Source: Streptomyces genisteinicus
Lineage (GTDB): Bacteria; Actinomycetota; Actinomycetes; Streptomycetales; Streptomycetaceae
Assembly (NCBI RefSeq): GCF_014489615.1
Contig: NZ_CP060825.1
Location: forward strand, 2,521,501-2,585,500
DNA length: 64,000 nucleotides
Direction of reading: 5' to 3'
The notes under the pieces are model-generated. The model worked only from the letters and a program-made list of their open reading frames with translations, was not told the origin of the DNA and did no database searches. Made by a program: the position numbers and the translations under genes. Shown here piece after piece: positions 43,567 through 51,753 of the stretch (positions within the stretch are counted from its first letter, which is position 1; each line of letters opens with the position of its first letter).

Positions 43567-43871
43567 CGGTGTCTCGGCGAAGAACGTCCTCGTGTGAGGG
43601 AATGAAGGTGCGCGGCGGGCGGGACGGAGCGGCGTCCGGGAAGCGCCTTCCCGGCCTCGTACCCCCAAGGGTACGGCTGCACTCCTCTCCTGCCCAGGTC
43701 CCACCGCCTCATGCGCGGCGTTCCAGGGAGCATGCACGAGCCCGCCCCGCCCTGGCAATGGCAGGTGGCCCATGCAGCTGTCTGTGCGCTGTCCGACGGC
43801 TGCGCAGAGTGACCGCGCGCGGGGCCGGTCGTTTGGCCAGTCGCCCACCCGACGCGCCCCAGGAGCTCCGA

Positions 43872-44462
43872 GTGTCCGCACCCCGGCCCGCCGCCGCCCA
43901 CGTCCTCCCGGCCACCGCTCCGGCGGCCCCCGCGGAACGGCCGCCGTCCGCCGGCCCCCGCGGCACCCGCCCCGACGGCCGGACGGGAACCCCAGCGGGC
44001 AGCCGGGCCGGACGCCCGACGCGAACGCCGGCGGGCGAGCGGACCGGACTGCCCCGGACCGCGGCCCCGGCAGGGAGGTCTGCAGGGAGGTCTGCCGGGA
44101 GCCCGGCTGCGGTCACGGCCGCGACCGCCACGGGGAGCCCGGCCGGGAGCCGGAGCGAGGCCCGCACCGGGACCCGTTCCCCCCACTCCGCGGGGCACGC
44201 CGTGCGCTGGGGTGCGTTCGCCTGCCTGCTGGTGCCGGTCGCCCCGGCCGCGTACGCCATGTCCGCGGGCGGCACGGCAGCCACCGGCACGGCCGCGGCG
44301 TGGCTGGGGCCGGCGCTCGTGGCCTGCGCCTGCCGTCTGCTGCTGCACCACTCCCGGAACCGGACCGACTCCGCACCCGCGTCCGCGTCCGCCCGCGCGC
44401 ACGCCGGGGAGGGGGCGCGCGCGGGAGCGGGCGCGGGGGCGAACGGTACGCCGGGCGCCTGA
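43872..44462 (+). CDS. Pro/Ala-rich protein with C-terminal membrane helices
   Basis: 196 residues from GTG 43872, AGGAG six bases upstream. The first ~105 residues are low-complexity Ala/Pro/Gly/Arg/Thr. Two hydrophobic segments follow ('WGAFACLLVPVAPAAYAM' and 'AAWLGPALVACACRLLL'), then a basic and Ala/Gly-rich tail. It is just upstream of adpA. No family recognised. The reading frame is supported by the ribosome site and the hydrophobic helices, but codon bias alone could produce such a frame. Confidence 0.5.
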   Translation: MSAPRPAAAHVLPATAPAAPAERPPSAGPRGTRPDGRTGTPAGSRAGRPTRTPAGERTGLPRTAAPAGRSAGRSAGSPAAVTAATATGSPAGSRSEARTGTRSPHSAGHAVRWGAFACLLVPVAPAAYAMSAGGTAATGTAAAWLGPALVACACRLLLHHSRNRTDSAPASASARAHAGEGARAGAGAGANGTPGA

Positions 44463-44849
44463 CGGATTCGCACCCTCACAACCAACGGTTTTCAGCCAAC
44501 TTCTCGCCACCACCCGCTTCTTGTGGAAAGGGCCGGTAAACCCCCTTGCCACCAGGGAGTACGGGCTCCGGAGGCCGTTTCGCGCCGTACGGGGACGGGC
44601 CATGCCGGTCTCATCCACTTCCCTGCGGGCCCCTCGGATGCAACGCTTCGTGATCGAATGCATCGCGCCAAGTTGCCAAGTCGACATAGCAGGGCATGCC
44701 GAACTTGCCACAAGGGTGCCACGGAACCCAGTAGATTCGATCATGGGTATCGAAGGCCGGGGGACTCGTGCAGAACCGAGGGGAAAAGTGCAGGAGCGAA
44801 AGGCCCGCAAAGAACGGGGAGACGCGCACTTCGAGGGGGGCTTAGCGTC
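44463..44849. promoter_or_regulatory. long upstream region of adpA
   Basis: 387 bp gene-free. adpA genes usually have long leaders and multiple regulator sites. A near-match to the AdpA site consensus (GAACTTGCCA, 44701-44710, one mismatch to the reverse of TGGCSNGWWY) is present. A strong ribosome site (GAGGGGGG) precedes ATG 44850. I cannot assign the transcription start. Confidence 0.55.
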
Positions 44850-46052
44850 ATGAGTCAGGACTCCGCCGCACCGGAGGCAGCACGGAAACTCTCCGGCCGC
44901 CGGCGCCGGGAGGTCGTCGCCGTGCTGCTGTTCAGCGGCGGCCCGATTTTCGAAAGTTCCATCCCGCTCTCGGTGTTCGGAATCGACCGTCAGGACGCCG
45001 GAGTTCCCCGCTACCGCCTGCTGGTGGCCGGTGGCGAGGAGGGTCCGCTCAGGACCACGGGCGGACTGGAACTCACCGCACCGTACGGCCTGGAGGCGAT
45101 CAGCAGGGCGGGCACCGTGGTGGTGCCGGCCTGGCGGTCGATCACCTCGCCGCCACCGCCCGAGGCGCTCGAAGCGCTGCGCCGGGCACACGAGGAGGGC
45201 GCCCGCATCGTCGGTCTGTGCACGGGGGCGTTCGTCCTCGCCGCCGCCGGCCTGCTGGACGGCCGCCCGGCGACCACCCACTGGATGTACGCGCCGACGC
45301 TGGCCAAGCGTTACCCGTCCGTCCACGTGGACCCGCGCGAGCTGTTCGTCGACGACGGGGACGTCCTGACGTCGGCCGGCACCGCGGCGGGCATCGACCT
45401 CTGTCTCCACATAGTGCGCACCGACCACGGCACGGAAGCAGCCGGCGCACTCGCCCGGAGGCTGGTCGTCCCGCCGCGCCGGAGCGGCGGTCAGGAGCGC
45501 TACCTCGACAGGTCTTTACCAGAGGAAATCGGCTCGGACCCGCTGGCCGAGGTCGTCTCCTGGGCGCTGGAGCACCTGCACGAGCAGTTCGACGTGGAGA
45601 CGCTGGCGGCTCGCGCGTACATGAGCCGCCGGACGTTCGACCGCCGGTTCCGCTCGCTGACGGGTTCCGCGCCGCTGCAGTGGCTGATCACCCAGCGGGT
45701 GCTCCAGGCACAGCGGTTGCTGGAGACCTCCGACTACTCGGTCGACGAGGTCGCGGGCCGCTGCGGCTTCCGCTCGCCCGTCGCGCTGCGCGGCCACTTC
45801 CGGCGGCAGCTGGGGTCCTCCCCGGCCGCGTACCGGGCGGCCTACCGCGCGCGGCGGCCCCAGGGCGACCCGGGGCACGCGCCGATCGCCGACGCGATGG
45901 TGCCGTCCCAGGCCGGGATGCGGCGCACACCGGCCGGCGTGGGTGTGCCGGGACCGGGCGGCGGTCACCTGGAGCAGGGCAAGCCCGGCCAGGAGTTCTA
46001 CACGGGCTCCCCGCTGCGTCCGGGCTTCCCGGGCCAGCGGAGCATGCCGTAG
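44850..46052 (+). CDS. adpA: AdpA/BldH, pleiotropic developmental regulator
   Basis: 400 residues. N-terminal DJ-1/ThiJ-PfpI-like dimerisation domain ('VAVLLFSGGPIFESSIPLSVFGIDRQDAGVPRYRLLVAGGEEGPLRTTGGLELTAP', 'GLCTGAFVLAAAGLLDGRPATTHWMYAPTLAKRYPSV'). C-terminal AraC-type DNA-binding domain ('FDVETLAARAYMSRRTFDRRFRSLTGSAPLQWLITQRVLQAQRLLETSDYSVDEVAGRCGFRSPVALRGHFRRQL'). The sequence is a close match to AdpA as I remember it. Codon 223 at 45516-45518 is TTA, the rare leucine codon read by bldA tRNA, at the inter-domain linker as in other Streptomyces. It controls morphological differentiation and secondary metabolism. ornA follows. Confidence 0.97.
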   Translation: MSQDSAAPEAARKLSGRRRREVVAVLLFSGGPIFESSIPLSVFGIDRQDAGVPRYRLLVAGGEEGPLRTTGGLELTAPYGLEAISRAGTVVVPAWRSITSPPPPEALEALRRAHEEGARIVGLCTGAFVLAAAGLLDGRPATTHWMYAPTLAKRYPSVHVDPRELFVDDGDVLTSAGTAAGIDLCLHIVRTDHGTEAAGALARRLVVPPRRSGGQERYLDRSLPEEIGSDPLAEVVSWALEHLHEQFDVETLAARAYMSRRTFDRRFRSLTGSAPLQWLITQRVLQAQRLLETSDYSVDEVAGRCGFRSPVALRGHFRRQLGSSPAAYRAAYRARRPQGDPGHAPIADAMVPSQAGMRRTPAGVGVPGPGGGHLEQGKPGQEFYTGSPLRPGFPGQRSMP

Positions 46053-46064
46053 GACCGACGCGGG

Positions 46065-46102
46065 AGCCGCGCCGTCCGCCCACCCGGGCGGACGGCGCGG
46101 CT
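46065..46102 (+). terminator. terminator of adpA
   Basis: 17-bp stem (46065-46081 with 46086-46102) with 4-nt loop ACCC, 12 bp after the adpA stop. Confidence 0.75.
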
Positions 46103-46167
46103 TCCGCGTTCGAGGCGCGTCCCGCGCGCCCCGCGGGTGCGCAGGCCGTCCCGTCGCCCCCGGTTTC

Positions 46168-46209
46168 CCGGACCCGCGGAACCGGACCCGCACAACCGGA
46201 CCCGCGGAA
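46168..46209. repeat. three tandem 14-bp repeats
   Basis: Units CCGGACCCGCGGAA, CCGGACCCGCACAA and CCGGACCCGCGGAA lie back to back between adpA and ornA, ending 53 bp before the ornA start. Possibly slippage-derived, possibly a protein-binding array. Confidence 0.7.
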
Positions 46210-46262
46210 CGGGAGGCGCACGACCCGGCCGGTTGCGCGTCCGGCCCCATAAGGTAGGGCGC

Positions 46263-46874
46263 ATGAACGATCGCATGGTGTGGATCGACTGCGAGATGAC
46301 CGGGCTCTCGCTGACGGACGACGCACTCATCGAGGTGGCCGCGCTGGTCACCGACTCGGAACTGAACGTACTCGGCGACGGCGTGGACGTGGTGATCCGC
46401 CCGCCGGACGCCGCGCTGGAGACGATGCCCGAGGTGGTGCGGCAGATGCACACCTCCTCCGGGCTCCTCGACGAGCTGGCGGGCGGCACCACCCTCGCCG
46501 ACGCGGAGGCCCAGGTGCTCGCGTACATCCGCGAGCACGTCAAGGAGCCCGGCAAGGCGCCCCTCTGCGGGAACTCGGTCGGCACCGACCGCGGCTTCCT
46601 CGCCCGTGACATGCCCGGCCTGGAGGGCCACCTCCACTACCGGATCGTCGACGTCTCCTCGATCAAGGAGCTGTCGCGCCGCTGGTACCCGCGGGCGTAC
46701 TTCAACAGCCCGGAGAAGAGCGGCAACCACCGCGCGCTCGCCGACATCCGCGAGTCCATCGCCGAGCTGCGCTACTACCGCGAGGCGGTCTTCGTCCCCC
46801 AGCCGGGGCCGGACACCGAGACCGCGCGGGCCATCGCGGCCCGGCACGTCCTGCCCGCGGAACCCGCCTCGTAG
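46263..46874 (+). CDS. ornA: oligoribonuclease
   Basis: 203 residues, DEDDh 3'-5' exoribonuclease. Exo I: '[27 protein letters not shown]' (D, E). Exo II: '[33 protein letters not shown]' (D). Exo III: '[19 protein letters not shown]' (H, D). It degrades short oligoribonucleotides, including pGpG from c-di-GMP turnover. Order adpA-ornA is conserved in Streptomyces, where ornA affects growth and development. Confidence 0.96.
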   Translation: MNDRMVWIDCEMTGLSLTDDALIEVAALVTDSELNVLGDGVDVVIRPPDAALETMPEVVRQMHTSSGLLDELAGGTTLADAEAQVLAYIREHVKEPGKAPLCGNSVGTDRGFLARDMPGLEGHLHYRIVDVSSIKELSRRWYPRAYFNSPEKSGNHRALADIRESIAELRYYREAVFVPQPGPDTETARAIAARHVLPAEPAS

Positions 46875-46977
46875 GGCCTGCGGGCCCCCCGCGCACCCCT
46901 CCACGAAACCGTGGCGCGAGCACCCCTCGGAAGCCTGTACACTTTTTCTCGGCCGGTCGGGAAAACGACCGGTCATG

Positions 46978-47050
46978 GTGGGTGTAGCTCAGCTGGTAGA
47001 GCACCTGGTTGTGGTCCAGGATGCCGCGGGTTCGAGTCCCGTCACTCACC
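46978..47050 (+). tRNA. tRNA-His (GTG)
   Basis: 73-nt cloverleaf: acceptor GTGGGTG (46978-46984) with CACTCAC (47043-47049, one G-U pair), D-arm 'GCTCAGCTGGTAGAGC', anticodon loop TTGTGGT with GTG, T-loop TTCGAGT. The base before it (46977) is G, suited to G-1, pairing with discriminator C at 47050. CCA is not encoded. Confidence 0.95.
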
Positions 47051-47055
47051 CTGAT

Positions 47056-47092
47056 GCAGAGGGCCGGTCCGCAGCGCGGACCGGCCCTCTGC
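47056..47092 (+). terminator. terminator of tRNA-His
   Basis: Perfect 17-bp stem (47056-47072 with 47076-47092), 3-nt loop AGC, starting 5 bp after the tRNA. Confidence 0.8.
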
Positions 47093-47158
47093 GCGTTCCG
47101 CCGCACGCGCGGGGCGACCGGCACCCGCGGGGCGGGGCCGCGCACGGCAGGGCGGCCC

Positions 47159-48211
47159 TCAGGACGAGTCCCGCACCACCAGCCGGGTCGGCAGCACGAT
47201 CTGCGGGCGCCGGGCGGCGGCCGGCGGCGAGGCGATCTCCTCCAGCAGCACCCGCGCCATCGTGCGCCCCATCTCCTCGATCGGCTGCCGCACGCTCGTC
47301 AGCGCGGGGTCCATGTGCCGCGCCACCGCCGAGTCGTCGAAGCCCACCAGCGCCACGTCCCGGGGCACCCTGCGGCCCGCCTCGCGCAGCGTGGCGCGCG
47401 CTCCGGCCGCCATCACGTCCGACGCCGCGAACACCGCGTCCAGGTCCGGCCTGTCGTCGAGCAGGGCGCGCATCGCCCGCCGCCCGCCCTCCTCGGAGAA
47501 GTCGGCCGCGGCCGTCAGCCGCGGGTCGGCGTCGAGACCGGCTCCGGCGACGGCCGAGCGGTAGCCGTCCAGCCGGCGCTGCGCGCCGTACACGTCGAGC
47601 GGGCCGGTGATCGTCGCGATGGTGCGCCGGCCCCGGGCGGCGAGATGGGCCACGGCCTCGCGCGCGCCCTCGAAGTTGTCGGAGTCGACCGCCGCGAGGG
47701 GTTCGTCCGCCGAGCGGCGGCCGCTGATCACCACCGGCACCGAGAGCGCGGCCAGCTGGTCCGGGAGCGGGTCGCCCGCGTGCACGGAGACGAGCAGCAC
47801 GCCGTCCACCCGGTCGGCCGCCAGGTACTGGGCGAGCGTCGCCCGCTCGCCGCCCTGCGGCGCCAGCGTCAGCAGCAGCTGCATCCCGGTCCCGGCCAGG
47901 CCCGCGCCGACCCCGCGCACGATGTCGGAGAAGTACGGCTCCGCGAAGAAGCGGTCCTGGGACTCGGGCACCACCAGGGCGACGGCGTCCGTGCGGTTGG
48001 CCGCCAGGGCGCGGGCCGCCCGGTTCGGCACGTACCCCAGCTCGGCGATGGCCGCCTCGACCAGGGTCCGGGTCTCCTCGCTCACCCGGGGCGAACCGTT
48101 GATCACCCGCGACACGGTGCCGCGGCCGACGCCCGCGTGCGCGGCGACCTGCTCCAGCGTGGGCCTGCCGGTGGCCCGCCCGGCGTGCCCCGTCCCGTTC
48201 GTCGCAGCCAT
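47159..48211 (-). CDS. cebR: LacI-family repressor, CebR-like
   Basis: 350 residues from ATG 48211 (GGAGGGG upstream). LacI helix-turn-helix 'RPTLEQVAAHAGVGRGTVSRVINGSPRVSEETRTLVEAAIAELGYVPNRAARAL' with hinge, then the periplasmic-binding-like effector domain ('DGVLLVSVHAGDPLPDQLAALSVPVVISGRRSADEPLAAVDSDNFEGAREAVAHLAARGRRTIATITGPLDVY'). It is divergent from cebEFG and the palindrome TGGGAGCGCTCCCA lies between them. That is the known CebR box, bound by CebR until cello-oligosaccharides release it. Confidence 0.93.
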   Translation of the reverse strand: MAATNGTGHAGRATGRPTLEQVAAHAGVGRGTVSRVINGSPRVSEETRTLVEAAIAELGYVPNRAARALAANRTDAVALVVPESQDRFFAEPYFSDIVRGVGAGLAGTGMQLLLTLAPQGGERATLAQYLAADRVDGVLLVSVHAGDPLPDQLAALSVPVVISGRRSADEPLAAVDSDNFEGAREAVAHLAARGRRTIATITGPLDVYGAQRRLDGYRSAVAGAGLDADPRLTAAADFSEEGGRRAMRALLDDRPDLDAVFAASDVMAAGARATLREAGRRVPRDVALVGFDDSAVARHMDPALTSVRQPIEEMGRTMARVLLEEIASPPAAARRPQIVLPTRLVVRDSS

Positions 48212-48289
48212 CGCGTCCCGCCCCTCCCCCAGACTTCCCAGGCCGAGAACATAACGTGTCGGGCGCGGGGAGCCACGCCCAGGGACGAA

Positions 48290-48303
48290 TGGGAGCGCTC
48301 CCA
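48290..48303. promoter_or_regulatory. CebR box
   Basis: TGGGAGCGCTCCCA, perfect 14-bp palindrome identical to the published CebR operator consensus, between cebR and cebE. The 79 bp from cebR and 117 bp from cebE allow control of both. Confidence 0.93.
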
Positions 48304-48420
48304 ACCTTTCGGTACATACTCGTACCCGTTCGTACACCACCGCCCCCACGGCACCCGCCCGCGCGACAGCGCCGCGGGCCGGGCCGGGGCACAGCACCGT
48401 CGCAGAAATGGGGAGGCCGC

Positions 48421-49737
48421 ATGCGCAGGGCCGCCGTCCTCGTGGCCGTCGCCGCACTCGCCGCAGGTCTCCTGTCCGGCTGTGCCGAGGACCCACCCGA
48501 GCCCCCACGGGCCCGCACCCACAGCGACGGGGGGAGCGCCGAGGGGAAGACCGTGATCACGGTCGGCGTCTTCGGCTCGTTCGGATTCCTGGAGTCCGGG
48601 CTCTACGACGAGTACATGCGGCTGAACCCCGGCATCCACATCCGGCAGAGCTCGATCCAGCGGAACGAGAACTACTACCCGCAGCTGCTCACCCACCTCG
48701 GCAGCGGCAGCGGGCTCGCCGACATCCAGGCCGTCGAGGTGAACAACATCGCCGAGATCACCGCCACCCAGGCGGACCGGCTGGTGGACCTGTCCCGGAC
48801 CGGGGGCGTGCGGCGGACGGACTTCCTCGACTGGAAGTGGGCCCAGGCCACCACCGGCGACGGGCGGACCGTCGGCCTCGGCACCGACATCGGTCCGCAG
48901 GCCGTCTGCTACCGCAAGGACCTCTACGCCGAGGCCGGACTGCCCACCGACCGCGAGGCCGTCGGCAGGCTCTGGGCGGGCGACTGGACGAAGTACCTGG
49001 AGGCCGGGAAGCGCTACCGGGAGAAGGCTCCGGAGGGCACCGCGTTCACCGACTCCGCCTCCGGCGTGCTCAACGCGGTGCTCGGCAGCAGCCCCCAGCG
49101 CTACTACGACGAGGACGGCGAGGTGGTCTACAAGACCAACCCGGCCGTCCGCGCGGCCTGGGACCTGGCCGCCTCCTTCGCCGCCGAGGGGCTGACCGCG
49201 CGGCTCCAGCAGTTCACCCCGGCCTGGGACCAGGGCTTCGCCAACGGCAGGTTCGCCACCGTGTCCTGCCCGGCGTGGATGCTCGGCTACATCCAGGACA
49301 AGGCCGGCCCGGCCGGCGAGGACGTGTGGGACGTGGCCGCGGCGCCCCGGCCCGGCAACTGGGGCGGCTCGTTCCTCGTCGTGCCCCGGGCGGGCTCCCG
49401 CACCGAGGAGGCGGCGAAGCTGGCCGCCTGGCTGACCGCGCCGGCCCAGCAGGCCAGGATGTTCGCCGAGCGGGGCAGCTTCCCGAGCGCGAGCGCGGCC
49501 TACGGCCTGCCCGCCGTGTCCGGCGCCACCCACCCGTACTTCGGCGACGCCCCCATCGGCCGGATCTACTCCCGGGCCGCCGAGGACGTGCCCGTGCAGA
49601 CCGTGGGCCCGAAGGACCTGATCATCCAGCAGAACCTCTCGGACGTCGGCATGCTCCAGGTCGACCAGCGGGGCCGCACGCCGCGGCAGGGCTGGGAAGC
49701 GGCCGTGAAGTCCATCGACAACGCCCTGGACCTGTGA
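48421..49737 (+). CDS. cebE: cello-oligosaccharide-binding lipoprotein
   Basis: 438 residues from ATG 48421 (GGGGAGG four bases upstream; an upstream GTG at 48256 has no site). Lipoprotein signal 'MRRAAVLVAVAALAAGLLSGC'. Extracellular solute-binding family 1 pattern: 'YYPQLLTHLGSGSGLADIQAVEVNNIAEITATQADRLVDLS', 'DIGPQAVCYRKDLYAEAGLP', 'GTAFTDSASGVLNAVLGSS'. It captures cellobiose/cellotriose for the CebFG permease; ATPase MsiK is usually shared and encoded elsewhere. Confidence 0.93.
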   Translation: MRRAAVLVAVAALAAGLLSGCAEDPPEPPRARTHSDGGSAEGKTVITVGVFGSFGFLESGLYDEYMRLNPGIHIRQSSIQRNENYYPQLLTHLGSGSGLADIQAVEVNNIAEITATQADRLVDLSRTGGVRRTDFLDWKWAQATTGDGRTVGLGTDIGPQAVCYRKDLYAEAGLPTDREAVGRLWAGDWTKYLEAGKRYREKAPEGTAFTDSASGVLNAVLGSSPQRYYDEDGEVVYKTNPAVRAAWDLAASFAAEGLTARLQQFTPAWDQGFANGRFATVSCPAWMLGYIQDKAGPAGEDVWDVAAAPRPGNWGGSFLVVPRAGSRTEEAAKLAAWLTAPAQQARMFAERGSFPSASAAYGLPAVSGATHPYFGDAPIGRIYSRAAEDVPVQTVGPKDLIIQQNLSDVGMLQVDQRGRTPRQGWEAAVKSIDNALDL

Positions 49738-49740
49738 CCC

Positions 49741-50772
49741 GTGACGAGCAGGACGACCGAGCGGCGCTCGCGCCGCCACCGACGCGACCTCAGGTGGAGC
49801 CCGTACGCCTTCGTCGCCCCGTTCTTCGTGTTCTTCCTCGCCTTCGGGCTCTTCCCGCTGCTGTACACCGGCTGGGCCTCCCTGCACCGGGTCGAGCTGA
49901 CCGCGCCGACCGAGATGGAGTGGGTCGGGCTGCGGAACTTCACCCGGCTGCTCCACGACGACTTCTTCTGGAACGCGCTGCGCAACACGGTCACCATCGG
50001 CCTGCTGTCGACCGTGCCCCAGCTGCTGATCGCCCTCGGCCTCGCCCATCTCCTGCATCAGCGGCTGCGCGGCTCGGCGTTCTTCCGGGTCGCGGTGCTG
50101 ACCCCGTACGCGACGTCCGTCGCCGCGGCCACGCTCGTGTTCGCGCTGCTCTTCGGGCGTGACTACGGAATGGTCAACTGGGTCCTCTCGCTCGCCGGAT
50201 TCGACGCCGTGGACTGGCAGAACGGGCGGTGGACCTCGCAGATCGCGGTGTCGACGATCGTGATCTGGCGCTGGACCGGCTACAACGCGCTGATCTACCT
50301 CGCGGCGATGCAGGCGATCCCCCGGGACCTCTACGAGTCGGCGGAGCTGGACGGGGCGTCCCGCCTGCGCCAGTTCCTGCACGTGACGGTGCCCTCGCTG
50401 CGCCACACGATCCTGTTCACCTGCGTCGTCTCGACGATCGGGGCCACCCAGCTGTTCGGCGAACCGCTGCTCTTCAACGGTGCCGCCGGCGCCACGGGCG
50501 GCGCGGAGCACCAGTACCAGACGCTCGGCCTGTACCTGTACGAACAGGGCTGGGTGAACCTGCACCTGGGGCGGGCGTCGGCCATCGCCTGGGCGATGTT
50601 CCTCCTGCTGCTGGTGGTCGGCGCCGTGAACTGGCTGATCGCCCGCCGGCTGGGCGGGACGGCGACGGGCGGGGGCGCCACGGGCAGGAGAGCGACGGGC
50701 AGGAGCCCACGGGGCGGCCGCACACCGGGCGTCAGGACCCCGGACGACAGCACCCCGGGCAGGAGCACATGA
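49741..50772 (+). CDS. cebF: cello-oligosaccharide ABC permease, subunit 1
   Basis: 343 residues from GTG 49741, four bases after the cebE stop. Six membrane helices, with the EAA loop in 'IPRDLYESAELDGASRLRQFLHVTVPSLR' contacting the ATPase. The C-terminal ~35 residues are low-complexity ('GGTATGGGATGRRATGRSPRGG'), likely unstructured and variable. The stop overlaps the cebG region; together with cebG it forms the channel. Confidence 0.93.
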   Translation: MTSRTTERRSRRHRRDLRWSPYAFVAPFFVFFLAFGLFPLLYTGWASLHRVELTAPTEMEWVGLRNFTRLLHDDFFWNALRNTVTIGLLSTVPQLLIALGLAHLLHQRLRGSAFFRVAVLTPYATSVAAATLVFALLFGRDYGMVNWVLSLAGFDAVDWQNGRWTSQIAVSTIVIWRWTGYNALIYLAAMQAIPRDLYESAELDGASRLRQFLHVTVPSLRHTILFTCVVSTIGATQLFGEPLLFNGAAGATGGAEHQYQTLGLYLYEQGWVNLHLGRASAIAWAMFLLLLVVGAVNWLIARRLGGTATGGGATGRRATGRSPRGGRTPGVRTPDDSTPGRST

Positions 50773-50783
50773 AGGACCGCACC

Positions 50784-51629
50784 ATGACCCACGCCCCCGG
50801 CGGACGGCGGCGTCCGCGCGGCAACCGGATCGCCACCGCGGTCCTGCTGCTCTTCACCGCGGGGTCGCTCTTCCCGCTGGTGTGGACGGCGGTCGCCGCC
50901 TCACGCAACAACACCCGGCTCGCCCAGACCCCGCCGCCGCTCTGGTTCGGCAAGAACCTGCTCGGGAACCTGGAGATCGCCTGGGAGGACGCCAACCTGG
51001 GCAGCGCCCTGCTCAACACGACGGTGGTGGCCTCCTGCACCGCCGCCGGGACGGTGCTCTTCGCCACGCTCGCCGGATTCGCCTTCGCCAAGCTGCGGTT
51101 CCGGATGAAGAACGCCCTGCTGGTGCTGGTCGTCGGCACGATGATGGTGCCGCCGCAGCTGAGCGTGGTGCCGCTGTACATGCTGATCGCCGAACTGCGC
51201 TGGACCGACCAGCTCCAGGCCGTGATCCTGCCGGGCCTGGTCAGCGCGTTCGGGGTGTTCTTCATGCGCCAGTACCTGATGGAGGCGCTGCCCGGCGAAC
51301 TGATCGAGGCGGCCCGGGTGGACGGGGCGAGCAGCCTGCGGGTGGTGTGGCACGTGGTCTTCCCGGCGGCGCGGCCCGCCATGGCCGTGCTGGGGATGCT
51401 GACGTTCGTCATGGCCTGGAACGACTTCTTCTGGCCGGTCGTGGCGCTCACCCAGAGCGGCAACCCGACCGTGCAGGTCGCGCTGACCGGCCTCGGCCGG
51501 GGCTATGTGCCGGACCAGTCGGTCGTCATGGCCGGCGCGCTGCTCGGGACGCTGCCGCTGCTGCTGGCGTTCGTCCTCTTCGGCCGCCAGATCGTGGGCG
51601 GCATCATGCAGGGCGCGGTCAAGGGCTGA
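50784..51629 (+). CDS. cebG: cello-oligosaccharide ABC permease, subunit 2
   Basis: 281 residues from ATG 50784, with GAAGGA seven bases upstream; ATG 50769 overlapping the cebF stop is an alternative. Binding-protein-dependent permease with EAA motif 'LPGELIEAARVDGASSLRVVWHVVFPAARPAMAVLGMLTFVMAWNDFFWP'. Together with CebF it forms the membrane part of the importer. In S. coelicolor a beta-glucosidase (bglC) follows; here a two-component system of the opposite strand comes next. Confidence 0.93.
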   Translation: MTHAPGGRRRPRGNRIATAVLLLFTAGSLFPLVWTAVAASRNNTRLAQTPPPLWFGKNLLGNLEIAWEDANLGSALLNTTVVASCTAAGTVLFATLAGFAFAKLRFRMKNALLVLVVGTMMVPPQLSVVPLYMLIAELRWTDQLQAVILPGLVSAFGVFFMRQYLMEALPGELIEAARVDGASSLRVVWHVVFPAARPAMAVLGMLTFVMAWNDFFWPVVALTQSGNPTVQVALTGLGRGYVPDQSVVMAGALLGTLPLLLAFVLFGRQIVGGIMQGAVKG

Positions 51630-51753
51630 CGACGGCCTTCCGGCGCAGCGGCGGACCGGTGCCGGGCGGACCGGTCCCGCACGGGCGCCCGGCGGCTGAG
51701 GTGCACCCCGCGACGCCGTGCCGCCGCAGGTGGCCGCGGCGGGGGCCGCGGCG

